This document shows, piece after piece, positions 7,520-17,512 of a stretch of DNA of 64,000 nucleotides. The notes beneath the pieces were generated by a model. The model had not been told where the DNA came from and searched no databases. It saw nothing but the letters and a program-made list of their open reading frames with translations. How positions within the stretch are numbered: the first letter of the stretch is position 1; each line of letters begins with the position of its first letter. The translations under genes were made by a program, and so were the position numbers. Source of the DNA: Streptomyces sp. SID13031 (GTDB lineage: Bacteria > Actinomycetota > Actinomycetes > Propionibacteriales > Kribbellaceae); contig NZ_JAAGLV010000016.1 of the NCBI RefSeq assembly GCF_010548305.1, forward strand, positions 124,001-188,000, written 5' to 3'.

Positions 7520-8377
7520 TTAGGTGGGTTGGTTGGAGTGGCGGGATTCCCAGGGGGGTTTGGTTTGGGCTTCGGTCCAGTGGAGGCCGAGGGTGGAGAG
7601 GGTCAGGCCTAGGGCCAGGCAGAGCCAGCCGGGTGGGGTTTTGGTGAGGAAGGCGAGTGGGTCGGCGCCGATGGCGTAGCCGAGTGCGGTGCCGAAGGCG
7701 GGAAGGACTGCCAGTAGGCGGGCGGTTGCCCGAGTGCCGGCGATGCTGGCGGTGATCTGGCGGCGGATGGTTTCGTCGGCGCGGAGCGAATCGGCCAGGC
7801 GTTCGGTGATGAGGGCGAAGGCCGCGCCGGATTCGTCGGCTACTCGCCAGGCTGCGGCGAGGGCTCGCAGGCCTTCGGCTCCTGGTGATTCGGCGATGAG
7901 TTCGAGGAGGGCTGGGACGTCGCCGCCGAGTTTGGCCGCTGCTGAGGCCACCTCGAGATCGGGGCAGACCGTGGCAGCGCCCTCCAACGCAGTTGCTGGT
8001 GGACGGCCTGCGCTCAGCTCAGCAGCCAGTACGTCGCAGGCTTCGATGACCGCCGCTCGTCTGGCAGCAGCAGTCCGTTGTCGCACAGAACGCCTCCATT
8101 GGCCGATCGCCACCATCGCGATGACCCCCAGAGCCAACGCGATCACCACCACGGACGGACCGGTCGCCGTCGCGATCAAGATGCCGATAGCAACAACCGC
8201 GGCGAGCACTCCGAGCCGTCGCCCGGTCGATCGCGCGAACTCACCACCACCCGCGGAGAGTTGGGATTGGCCACGAGGCCGCGGGGGCGGCGAATTGAGG
8301 CGATGAAGGGCTCGCGTCGAAGTCGGAAGCAGCGCGAGCACCGTGACCAGAGTCAGCAGAGCTGTCAAGGCTCGCAT
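7520..8377 (-). CDS. tadB: Tad secretion system inner-membrane protein TadB
   Basis: 285 aa from the ATG at 8377 (MRALTALLTLVTVLALLP). A longer frame begins at a TTG at 8401. Membrane segments at the N-terminus, around residues 60-95 and at the C-terminus enclose a type II secretion F domain: VIEACDVLAAELSAGRPPATAL, then a C-terminal half with ADSLRADETIRRQITASIAGTRA. It is the partner of TadC and of the TadA ATPase. The 142-bp gap to tadC is unusually G-rich on the plus strand and holds no ORF. Confidence 0.88.
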   Translation of the reverse strand: MRALTALLTLVTVLALLPTSTRALHRLNSPPPRPRGQSQLSAGGGEFARSTGRRLGVLAAVVAIGILIATATGPSVVVIALALGVIAMVAIGQWRRSVRQRTAAARRAAVIEACDVLAAELSAGRPPATALEGAATVCPDLEVASAAAKLGGDVPALLELIAESPGAEGLRALAAAWRVADESGAAFALITERLADSLRADETIRRQITASIAGTRATARLLAVLPAFGTALGYAIGADPLAFLTKTPPGWLCLALGLTLSTLGLHWTEAQTKPPWESRHSNQPT

Positions 8378-8492
8378 CGGGCCGCTCCAGAGAGGCCGCA
8401 AACAACAAACGCAGTGGTCATCAAGGCGCTCCAGGAAGGGCGAGGCTGGGGTGAGGGAGGGAGAGGTGGGGCGGGGGCAGAGAGCGGCGGGG

Positions 8493-9650
8493 TCAGGCTG
8501 CTCGTTTTAGGTGGGGGGCGAGGAGGGTGGCGGCTTGGTGGAGTTTCGGGGGACCGGTGGGGGGAAATTCGATGGCGGGGACTGTGATGGTTTGGCCGGT
8601 GGGGGTGGTGGTGAATGCTCGGATTTCTGCGATTCGGCGGGTGCCGGTGGGGGTTCGGGTCAGGTGGATCACCGCTTGTAGGGCTGAGGAGATTTGGCTG
8701 TGGATGGCTTCTCGGGTGAGGCCGGCCATGGCGCCGAGGGCTTCCAGCCGGGCTGGGATGTCGGCGGCTGAGTTTGCATGGACGGTGCCGCAGCCGCCCT
8801 CGTGGCCGGTGTTCAGGGCGCTCAGTAGGTCTACGACTTCGGCGCCGCGGACCTCGCCTACTACCAAGCGGTCCGGGCGCATTCGTAGCGCTTGGCGGAC
8901 GAGGTCGCGCAGGGAGATCTCGCCGGCACCTTCGACGTTGGGCGGTCGGGCCTCGAGGCGGATGACGTGGGGATGGTTGGGGCGGAGCTCACTTGCGTCT
9001 TCGACCAGGACGAGGCGTTCCGATGGGTCCGCCAAGGACAGCAGGGAATTGAGCAGGGTCGTCTTGCCCGTGCCGGTGCCTCCGCTGATCAGAAACGCGA
9101 CGCGGGCCTGCAGGAGATCTCGGAGTACGGAGGCGCCGCCGGGCGGAAGGGAGCCGGCAGCAACCAACTCTTCGAGGGTGAAGACTTTGCGCGAGGGGAC
9201 CCGAAGGGACAGGCAGGTCCCGGTGGCTGCGATCGGTGCGAGCACAGCGTGGAAGCGAGTGCCGTCGGGCAGCCGGACATCGACGTACGGCGTCGCGTCG
9301 TCGAGACGGCGACCGGCAGCCGCGGCGAGGCGAGTCGCCAGGCGGCGGACGGCGGGCTCGTCTCCGGTGTGGAGAGCGATGCGTTCGAGGCCCGAACCGC
9401 GATCGATGAAGACCTCGTTCGGGCCGTTCACCAAGATGTCGGTGATACCGGGCTCCGAGAGCAGGACGTCGAGCGGGCCGGCGCCCATCGCCTCGCGGCG
9501 CAGGGCTTCGACGACGGCGAGCACCATCGCGTCGCCGCAGACGGTGCCGTTGGCGCGCAGAGCGGCGGCGACTCGCGCAGGCGTCGGCCCGGATCCCTGC
9601 GCAGCAAGGATTCCGCGCACGCGCTCGACCAGCTCGGCCGGGACGTTCAT
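8493..9650 (-). CDS. tadA: Tad pilus assembly ATPase (CpaF/TadA)
   Basis: 385 aa secretion ATPase of the VirB11/CpaF class. Visible motifs include ITDILVNGPNEVFIDRG in the N-terminal domain, Walker A SGGTGTGKTTLLN, an Asp box VLVEDASELRPNHPHVIRLE, and a Walker B/His region RPDRLVVGEVRGAEVVDLL plus NTGHEGGCGTVHANS. It powers Flp pilus assembly at the inner face of the membrane. It starts within the last 4 bp of ssd/tadZ (ATGA-type overlap), so the two are translationally coupled. Confidence 0.93.
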   Translation of the reverse strand: MNVPAELVERVRGILAAQGSGPTPARVAAALRANGTVCGDAMVLAVVEALRREAMGAGPLDVLLSEPGITDILVNGPNEVFIDRGSGLERIALHTGDEPAVRRLATRLAAAAGRRLDDATPYVDVRLPDGTRFHAVLAPIAATGTCLSLRVPSRKVFTLEELVAAGSLPPGGASVLRDLLQARVAFLISGGTGTGKTTLLNSLLSLADPSERLVLVEDASELRPNHPHVIRLEARPPNVEGAGEISLRDLVRQALRMRPDRLVVGEVRGAEVVDLLSALNTGHEGGCGTVHANSAADIPARLEALGAMAGLTREAIHSQISSALQAVIHLTRTPTGTRRIAEIRAFTTTPTGQTITVPAIEFPPTGPPKLHQAATLLAPHLKRAA

Positions 9651-10795
9651 GCCGCGAGCAATCCGTAGAGGCCGAACAGATCCAGTACTTCGCCCGCGGC
9701 CCGCCCCAACGCGCTCCGCGGTCGCGGATCGAACCGCCCCTCGTCGAGCGACGACGGCAGATCCCGCTCGGACCCGAGCTTGGCTGCCAGCGGAAGAGAC
9801 AGATGATCCGCGACATCGAGAGCGGACAACCCGTTCAGGCCAGGCTCGCGGGCGACCACCCGCAGGTCGTGGGCAACCTCCCGCAGCGGCGCCACCAGCC
9901 GTGCGGCCGCAGCGCAGGAGCGGACATCGCGAGGAACGACCACCAGCGTCGAGGTCGCCCGGACGAAGGCCTCCTCCGCGGCGGGATCGGGCCGGCGCGG
10001 GAGGTCGACGACAACCAGGTCGCTGCTGCGTTGGGCAGCGCCGAGAACCGACCTCATCGCCTCTGGGGGCAGGGCTGTCACGTCTGATTGGTCCCAGGAC
10101 AGCACCGCCAGTCCGTCTACTGATGGGAGCGCGGCTCGCAATGCGCTGGCGCTGACGCGGCCTGCCGCGTTCAGCAATGCGGGCCAGCGGGATCCTTCGT
10201 AGGTCTCGGTGCCCAGGACGAGCTCGATGCCGCCGCTCAAGGGGTCACCGTCGATCAGCATGCTGCGCAGGCCGCGGCGGCCGGCGGTGATCGCGACGGC
10301 AGCCGCCAGTGTGGTGGCGCCGGCACCACCACAGCCGCCGACAAAGGCCAGCGTGACGGCCGTTCGCACACCGCCGTCGAGAGCATCGGACAGCTTGTCG
10401 CCGAGGGCCGCCTCGTCGGTAGGCAGGACGAATACACCCTCGGCGCCGATCGCGAGCGCATGCCGGTAGGCATCGGAATCGCCCGGCAGCGCGGCCCACT
10501 GGGGATCGGGGGCGGGTGGAGGCGTGCTGCGGGGTGGGGTTCGGGGCGATGCGCGGGTGGCTAGTAGGACGCCGGAGCGGCGGGTTGGTTGGGTTCGGGC
10601 CAACGGGTCGGCCAGGTCTTCGCCGACAACGACCAGGGTGGCGGTCTGCCAGTTGCGGCGGAGGCCGAGCAGGTCGTTCTCCACTCGCGGCGCCACCTCC
10701 GCCGCCGCGGCGAGGCGGAGCAGGTCGTCCAGCAACAGCTCGTCGGCGGTGGCCAGCAGCACGGCCGGCGGCGGCATCGAAAGAAGGTTCTCCAT
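9647..10795 (-). CDS. ssd: Septum-site-determining/TadZ-like (CpaE) ATPase
   Basis: 382 aa. The C-terminal domain is MinD/CpaE-like with a deviant Walker A GGCGGAGATTLAAAVA, LIDGDPLSGGIELVLG, and DLVVVDLPRRPDP. The N-terminal receiver-like region begins at the ATG at 10795. In actinobacteria this first gene of the tad operon is called ssd (Rv3660c type) and is proposed to position the pilus machine or influence septation. It heads the minus-strand operon; the promoter must be in the 280-bp space shared with the divergent chitinase. Confidence 0.85.
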   Translation of the reverse strand: MENLLSMPPPAVLLATADELLLDDLLRLAAAAEVAPRVENDLLGLRRNWQTATLVVVGEDLADPLARTQPTRRSGVLLATRASPRTPPRSTPPPAPDPQWAALPGDSDAYRHALAIGAEGVFVLPTDEAALGDKLSDALDGGVRTAVTLAFVGGCGGAGATTLAAAVAITAGRRGLRSMLIDGDPLSGGIELVLGTETYEGSRWPALLNAAGRVSASALRAALPSVDGLAVLSWDQSDVTALPPEAMRSVLGAAQRSSDLVVVDLPRRPDPAAEEAFVRATSTLVVVPRDVRSCAAAARLVAPLREVAHDLRVVAREPGLNGLSALDVADHLSLPLAAKLGSERDLPSSLDEGRFDPRPRSALGRAAGEVLDLFGLYGLLAA

Positions 10796-10977
10796 GCCTT
10801 AGAAGATGCCGTCGTTCCGGGCCGGAGCCAGAAGAAAGACCAAGCCTGTGGAGAACTGTCGGATATCCGTCACCAGCGGCAATCCGCCATCGCGACCCGG
10901 CGACCTGCGCGCGGCGAAGAGCTACGGTTCGTTTCGAAGCGTCCTTAACTAAGTTTCTCTCAGAACGCTCCACCAGC

Positions 10978-11005
10978 GTCCACTCGTGGACACCAGCTGG
11001 ACACC
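10978..11005. promoter_or_regulatory. Candidate operator between ssd and chitinase
   Basis: A perfect 14-bp inverted repeat GTCCACTCGTGGAC (10978-10991) overlaps a direct repeat of TGGACACC (10987-10994 and 10998-11005). The element lies 73-100 bp upstream of the chitinase ATG. Direct repeats are known in Streptomyces chitinase promoters, but this sequence is not their published form. Regulator unknown. Confidence 0.35.
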
Positions 11006-11077
11006 CGTGCACTGCCCAGACCGGGGCGGTGGGGCGGGGACCGAATTAAAACCGCTCCAAAGTGGAGGACCCGCCCC

Positions 11078-12841
<1,764 letters not shown>

Positions 12842-12889
12842 AACCGGCCTGAATTCTGATCACCCTTCCGCCCCCTGGATCGGAGCAAC

Positions 12890-14440
12890 ATGAAACGCAA
12901 GCGCTTGAGTGTCGCCATCGCGGCGATAGCAGCAGTGGTGATGTCCGTCCTCTTCATCCCCGCGGCCTCGGCCGCACCGGTGAGCGCGGCCTTCACAAAG
13001 GTGTCGGACTGGGGTAGCGGGTTCGAGGGCAAGGTGACCGTCACGAACGGCACCAGCGCCTCGATCAGCACCTGGTCGGTCGCCCTGGACTTCCCGTCCG
13101 GCTACAGCATCAGCAGTTCGTGGGACGCCACCCGCACCAGCAGCGGACTGACCCACACGTTCGTTCCGCCCAGCTGGGCGGGTCCGCTCGCTCCTGGCGC
13201 CAGTGTCACCTTCGGCTTCAACGGCGCCCCGGGCAACTTCCCCGGTATCGCCGCCTGCCGACTGAACGGTGGCTCCTGCACTGGCGGTGGCGGCGGGACA
13301 GTACCCGGCGCACCCAGTGGACTAGCCGGTACTTCCACCGCGAACTCGGTCAGCCTCACCTGGTCGGCGGCTAGCGGCGCCACCAGCTACAACGTCTACC
13401 GCAACGGCACCAAGGTCGGTACGCCGAGCGGCACGTCGTACACGGACTCAGGGCTGTCGGCCAACACGGCGTACAGCTATCAGGTCAGCGGCTCCAACAG
13501 CGCTGGCGAGGGACCCAAGACGGGCGCCGTCTCCGTGACGACCAAGACAGGTGGCGACCCGCCGGTCGGCACCCGTAGGGCAGCGCCGTACCTCTACATG
13601 GGTTGGGGCAACCCGCCGAGCCCGGCCACGGTCATGAGCGCCACCGGCATCAAGTGGTTCACGATGGCCTTCATCCTGTCGTCCGGCGGCTGCAACGCGG
13701 CCTGGGACGGCGCGAGGCCGCTGCAGGGCAGTGCCGACGCCACCGCGATCTCCCAGATCCGTGCGGCCGGCGGAGACATCATTCCGTCGATCGGCGGCTG
13801 GAGCGGCAACAAGCTCGGCCCGAACTGCAGCACGCCGGAGGCACTGGCCGGCGCGTACCAGCAGGTGATCAGCGCCTACGGCCTGAAGGCGATCGACATC
13901 GACATCGAGAACTCCGACGAGTTCGAGAACGAGGCCGTCCAGGACCGGATCCTGAACGCGCTGAAGATCGTCAAGCAGAACAACCCCGGGATCCAGACGA
14001 TCCTGACCTTCGGCACCTCGACCACCGGCCCGAACTACTACGGCAACCGGCTGATCGAGCGGTCCCAGGCACTGGGCGCGAACATCGACGTCTTCACCCT
14101 GATGCCGTTCGACTTCGGCAGCAGCAACATCTACAACGACACGGTCGGCGCGTCCACGGGTCTGAACAACAAGCTGAAGTCCGTCTTCGGCTGGACCACC
14201 GCGCAGGCCTACGCCCACCAGGGCATCTCCGGGATGAACGGTCTGTCCGACCAGCAGGAGATGACCACGACGGCGACCTGGCAGAACATCACCACCTGGG
14301 CCAAGAACAACGGCCTGGCCCGGCTGGCCTTCTGGTCGGTGAACCGTGACCGCGGTTGCGCAGGCGGCGGCGTCGTCTCCAACTGCAGCGGCATCGCCCA
14401 GGGCGACTGGGACTTCACCCGCATCACCGCAGGGTTCTGA
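12890..14440 (+). CDS. Secreted CBM2-FN3-GH18 chitinase
   Basis: 516 aa. Signal peptide to about residue 28 (FIPAASAAP), CBM2-type carbohydrate-binding module (about 29-128, with paired Trp and a terminal Cys), then FN3 domain (about 137-222, VPGAPSGLAGT...VTTKTG). The GH18 domain follows (about 230-516) with IIPSIGGWSGNK and the active-site strand AIDIDIEN (Glu at about 340). The first Asp of the usual DxxDxDxE motif is replaced by Ala or shifted, as in ChiD-like actinobacterial enzymes. It probably forms a small operon with the preceding chitinase, and the combination of binding modules suggests cooperation on crystalline chitin. Confidence 0.92.
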   Translation: MKRKRLSVAIAAIAAVVMSVLFIPAASAAPVSAAFTKVSDWGSGFEGKVTVTNGTSASISTWSVALDFPSGYSISSSWDATRTSSGLTHTFVPPSWAGPLAPGASVTFGFNGAPGNFPGIAACRLNGGSCTGGGGGTVPGAPSGLAGTSTANSVSLTWSAASGATSYNVYRNGTKVGTPSGTSYTDSGLSANTAYSYQVSGSNSAGEGPKTGAVSVTTKTGGDPPVGTRRAAPYLYMGWGNPPSPATVMSATGIKWFTMAFILSSGGCNAAWDGARPLQGSADATAISQIRAAGGDIIPSIGGWSGNKLGPNCSTPEALAGAYQQVISAYGLKAIDIDIENSDEFENEAVQDRILNALKIVKQNNPGIQTILTFGTSTTGPNYYGNRLIERSQALGANIDVFTLMPFDFGSSNIYNDTVGASTGLNNKLKSVFGWTTAQAYAHQGISGMNGLSDQQEMTTTATWQNITTWAKNNGLARLAFWSVNRDRGCAGGGVVSNCSGIAQGDWDFTRITAGF

Positions 14441-14445
14441 CCGGT

Positions 14446-14476
14446 ACTGCGGCGGGCCAAGCCGGCCCGCCGCAGT
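14446..14476. terminator. Bidirectional terminator hairpin
   Basis: Perfect 13-bp stem ACTGCGGCGGGCC / GGCCCGCCGCAGT with a 5-nt loop, placed exactly between the convergent chitinase (stop 14440) and SGNH hydrolase (stop 14489). Confidence 0.75.
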
Positions 14477-14488
14477 GCTCGGTACAAC

Positions 14489-15223
14489 TCAGCCGGCCTT
14501 GATCGCCTGGACGATCAGCTCGTTGCGGGCGTCCTGGCCGTACGGGACCGAGGTGTGGATGCCCTGCCGCAGGTAGGTCCCCAACCGGCTCGGTTTGGCC
14601 GCCAGCCACTCCGCCCAGCGGACGATCCGCAGGTTCGAGTGGCGCCGCTGCGCATCGGCCAACTGCATGTTGACCCACGCGCTGTTGCGCTGGTCGGCCA
14701 ACTGCAGGGCGGCCCCCAGTCCGGTGCGCGCGACCTGGGTATTCACCCAGAACACCGTGGTCCTGCTCCCGACGATGCTCATCGCCCGGTCGATCTGCGC
14801 CGCCATCGCGGGCGGCGTGAAGATGTCGTTGGTACCGCTCGACATCAGCACCCGCCGGGGCAGCCCGTGATCGGCCTTCCACTGTGCCAGTGCGTCGACG
14901 GTTTCCTTCGTCGGCCGCCCCGACCAGTTGTTCACGGCCAGGTCCAGGTTCAGACTGCTCAGCAGCCGCAGGGACAGCGCCTTGCCGTCCTGCACACCGA
15001 GGCTGTCCCCGAACATGAACACGCCGCCCGCGGCGAGCACCCGTTCGATCGTCGCCGGGGTGGCCACGGCCTTGGTCAGGCCCTTCCACGCTGCCAGGTC
15101 TCCCGATCCATACCCGCCCGCAGCGGCCGTACCGGTCGTCGCCACTGTCGACGCCGCCACCGCCGCCCCGGCCAAGAACACTTGTCGCCGATTCGGCCTG
15201 CCCGCACTCAAAAGCTTCCTCAC
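14489..15223 (-). CDS. Secreted SGNH/GDSL-like hydrolase (Tat signal)
   Basis: 244 aa, GTG start. The N-terminus RPNRRQVFLAGAAVAAS has the twin-arginine pattern, followed by an Ala-rich hydrophobic stretch. The mature part shows SGNH blocks: FMFGDSLGV (nucleophile Ser), NNWSG, SSGTNDIF (Asn), and GIHTSVPYGQDAR near the end, which would supply the catalytic His. Substrate unknown; acyl or acetyl esters of cell-surface or environmental polysaccharide are possible. It converges on the chitinase pair and is divergent from an MFS transporter. Confidence 0.75.
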   Translation of the reverse strand: MRKLLSAGRPNRRQVFLAGAAVAASTVATTGTAAAGGYGSGDLAAWKGLTKAVATPATIERVLAAGGVFMFGDSLGVQDGKALSLRLLSSLNLDLAVNNWSGRPTKETVDALAQWKADHGLPRRVLMSSGTNDIFTPPAMAAQIDRAMSIVGSRTTVFWVNTQVARTGLGAALQLADQRNSAWVNMQLADAQRRHSNLRIVRWAEWLAAKPSRLGTYLRQGIHTSVPYGQDARNELIVQAIKAG

Positions 15224-15262
15224 GGAGCAGACCTTATATAAAGGGAGGGTTTTTCAAACTTC

Positions 15263-15289
15263 AGACGACCGTCTTGTACGTCCGTCTGC
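15263..15289. promoter_or_regulatory. Candidate inverted-repeat operator
   Basis: Between the divergent SGNH hydrolase and MFS genes. CAGACG (15263-15268) pairs with CGTCTG (15284-15289), and a nested repeat AGACG-AC-CGTCT occupies 15264-15275. The spacing resembles TetR-type operators; no cognate regulator is adjacent. Confidence 0.35.
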
Positions 15290-15304
15290 CGCTACGTTTT
15301 CCGG

Positions 15305-16504
15305 GTGACGACTGCACCGGCTCGCGGCTACCGACCTGGTGAGGCGGGCTATCGCAGGCTGTCAGTGGCGTTGTTCGCGGCCGGGCTGGCGACTTTCGCG
15401 ATGCTCTACAGCACTCAGGCCCTGCTGCCCGAGCTGGCGCGGGTGTTCCGGGTCTCCCCCAGCCAGAGCGCCTTCAGTGTGTCGTTGGCCACTCTGGGGC
15501 TTGGTATCGCGCTGCTGATCGCAGGCCCGGTCTCCGAGGTCATCGGCCGCACCAAGCTGATGCGATGGTCGGTGGCGGCCGCGGCCGCGATAGCCGTCCT
15601 CTGTGCCCTCGCACCGAACTGGCAGGTCCTGCTGGCCCTCAGAGGTCTGCAGGGCGTGGCGCTCGCCGGGCTCCCGGCTGTTGCGATGGCGTACCTCCGC
15701 GAGGAGGTCGCAGACGACAGTCTCGCCAGGGCGAGCGGCCTCTACATCGCGGGCACAGCAGTAGGTGGCATGACCGGCCGGCTCGTAGCCGGCGGCCTGG
15801 CTGACCTGGGAGGGTGGCGAGCTGCCCTGACCGGCATCGCTGTGCTCGGCGTGGCCTGCGCAGTACTGGTCGCCATCCTGCTGCCCGACTCGCAGAACTT
15901 CGTCCGTGCGACTGGTAGCCGCCAGACTCGCAGAGTGCTCAAAGACCCAGCACTGCTTGCCCTCTACGGCATAGCCGCCACCGCGATGGGCGCTTTCGTC
16001 GCCGTCTACAACGCTACGGGCTTCAGACTCGCTGCAGAGCCATACGGTCTCGGGCCCGGGCTGGCCGGGCTGGTGTTCGCCGTCTACCTGGTCGGCTCCG
16101 CAGCATCAGCGGTCGCAGGCAGGTTGGCCGACAGCTACGGCCGCCGCGCGGTGGTGCCGGTCGGCTGTCTGGTGACACTGGCCGGCGTCAGCCTGACACT
16201 CGCGACACCACTCCCACTGGTCATCGCCGGGCTCGCAGTGATGACAGCGGGGTTCTTCGCCGTCCACGGAGTCGCCAGCGGGTGGGTCGCCGTACGGGCT
16301 CATGCAGGTGGCGGTGGTACTGGTCAGGCGGCCAGCTTCTATCTCTTCGCGTACTACCTAGGCTCCTCCGTCTTCGGCGGCCTGGCCGGTACTGCGTGGA
16401 CGCGCGCCGCCTGGCCCGGAGTAGTCGTCGAGGCGGGTGCTCTACTCCTCATCACGTTACTCCTGGCTCTCCTGTTGCGGCGCAGTGCCAAACTGACCAC
16501 CTGA
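15305..16504 (+). CDS. MFS transporter, YnfM/arabinose-efflux type
   Basis: 399 aa, GTG start, twelve predicted hydrophobic segments. The motif between helices 2 and 3 is GPVSEVIGRTKLMRW, and the corresponding C-terminal one is GRLADSYGRRAVVPVG, both typical of major facilitator antiporters. MLYSTQALLPELA near the N-terminus is characteristic of the YnfM-like branch. A drug or sugar exporter is likely; substrate unknown. The gene is monocistronic, with a hairpin (16588-16610) downstream between it and the convergent regulator. Confidence 0.85.
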   Translation: MTTAPARGYRPGEAGYRRLSVALFAAGLATFAMLYSTQALLPELARVFRVSPSQSAFSVSLATLGLGIALLIAGPVSEVIGRTKLMRWSVAAAAAIAVLCALAPNWQVLLALRGLQGVALAGLPAVAMAYLREEVADDSLARASGLYIAGTAVGGMTGRLVAGGLADLGGWRAALTGIAVLGVACAVLVAILLPDSQNFVRATGSRQTRRVLKDPALLALYGIAATAMGAFVAVYNATGFRLAAEPYGLGPGLAGLVFAVYLVGSAASAVAGRLADSYGRRAVVPVGCLVTLAGVSLTLATPLPLVIAGLAVMTAGFFAVHGVASGWVAVRAHAGGGGTGQAASFYLFAYYLGSSVFGGLAGTAWTRAAWPGVVVEAGALLLITLLLALLLRRSAKLTT

Positions 16505-16585
16505 CGCGAGCAACCGATGCGGCATGACAGTGAACGCCGAGGACTTGCTCAAGGCCCTCGACGCCACGGTCTCGGACGTCACCGA

Positions 16586-17512
16586 CTAGGTCAGCAGTCC
16601 TCGCTGACCTGCTCTTAGACCCGCTTGGAAGCGGGTGGTCGCGTCTAGCGCCTTCAGGATCCGTTGCATCCGGCGCTCGACCGTTCGCTGGGCTACGCCG
16701 AGTCGGCGGGCTATCGCCTGGTCGGTCAGCCCAGCGGCGGCCAGAGCCAGCAACTGCTGGTCCTCGAAGGTCAACGGCCCGTCCGAAGCTTGCGGTGACA
16801 GCGGAGTCGCCTGCTGCCAGAGCAGCTCGAACAACCGCAGTAACGCGTCCAGCAAGGTCGACGGCCCGATCTCGACGAGCTCCTGCCCGGTTTGCAGCAG
16901 CCCTGTCCGCCCATCGGCGACCACCAGCTTCAGCGGTACGTCCCGAAGCATCCGGCAGCTCGGCCCGGCACTACGCGCAGCAGCGATCTCCGCAGGCTCC
17001 ACGAGAGCAGCCATGTCGTAGATGGTCCGATAGGTCACTCCATGAGCCCGTCGAGGCTCGATCGGCAGTACGACGAACGGCGGCTTGTCCAGCACCAGTA
17101 CCTCGGTCTGCGCACTCTGCTGAGCTTGGTAGAACCGTTGCGCCATCGCCTGCGCCCCACGGATCACCGTGAACGGCCCAGCATCGTGCCGAGCCCGGAA
17201 CTCCGAAGTGAGCGCGGCGGCGCCGAGACGCGCCTGGACGATCGCTGCCTGCTTGCGAAGCGCCAGGAGCTCCACCGCGGCCTCGGGCACCGCCGGGGTG
17301 TAGCGGGCCGGGCGCCCCGGAGTACGGGAGGCCAGGCCCAGTGTCAGGAGCGAGCGGAGGTGCCGGGCCACCCGTGCGGTGGCCCAGCCTGTGTCAGTGA
17401 CCAGTTCGGTCGTGGTTGCCTCTGGCCGGGCCAGAAGCACCCGGTAGAGCTGCTCGTCCTCCGAGCAAACACCGAGCGCCTCCAGCACCGGAGCAGGCCT
17501 GTAGTTGTGCAT
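16586..17512 (-). CDS. TrmB-like/LuxR-type transcriptional regulator
   Basis: 308 aa. The N-terminal winged-helix region (LGVCSEDEQLYRVLLARPEATTTEL..., VARHLRSLLTLGLASRTPG) resembles TrmB or ArsR-like readers. The middle segment resembles the phospholipase-D-like sensor part of TrmB proteins. The C-terminus is a LuxR helix-turn-helix (LAAAGLTDQAIARRLGVAQRTVERRMQRIL). Its ATG overlaps the TAA of the upstream chitinase by one base (TAATG), so both are made from one message. The ligand is unknown; chitin-derived sugars are a reasonable guess from context. Confidence 0.8.
   Translation of the reverse strand: MHNYRPAPVLEALGVCSEDEQLYRVLLARPEATTTELVTDTGWATARVARHLRSLLTLGLASRTPGRPARYTPAVPEAAVELLALRKQAAIVQARLGAAALTSEFRARHDAGPFTVIRGAQAMAQRFYQAQQSAQTEVLVLDKPPFVVLPIEPRRAHGVTYRTIYDMAALVEPAEIAAARSAGPSCRMLRDVPLKLVVADGRTGLLQTGQELVEIGPSTLLDALLRLFELLWQQATPLSPQASDGPLTFEDQQLLALAAAGLTDQAIARRLGVAQRTVERRMQRILKALDATTRFQAGLRAGQRGLLT
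16588..16610. terminator. Hairpin between convergent MFS and regulator genes
   Basis: Perfect 8-bp stem AGGTCAGC / GCTGACCT with a 7-nt loop. It overlaps the last codons of the regulator and lies 84 bp beyond the MFS stop. It could act on plus-strand transcripts. Confidence 0.45.

Noticed and set aside
8527..10155. 542-codon plus-strand frame over tadA and ssd
   Set aside because: Ser/Arg/Ala-rich antisense frame with no domain; the minus strand encodes clear Tad ATPases.
16524..16589. 21-codon ORF after the MFS gene
   Set aside because: No ribosome site and no recognisable peptide; it runs into the terminator hairpin and the convergent regulator end.
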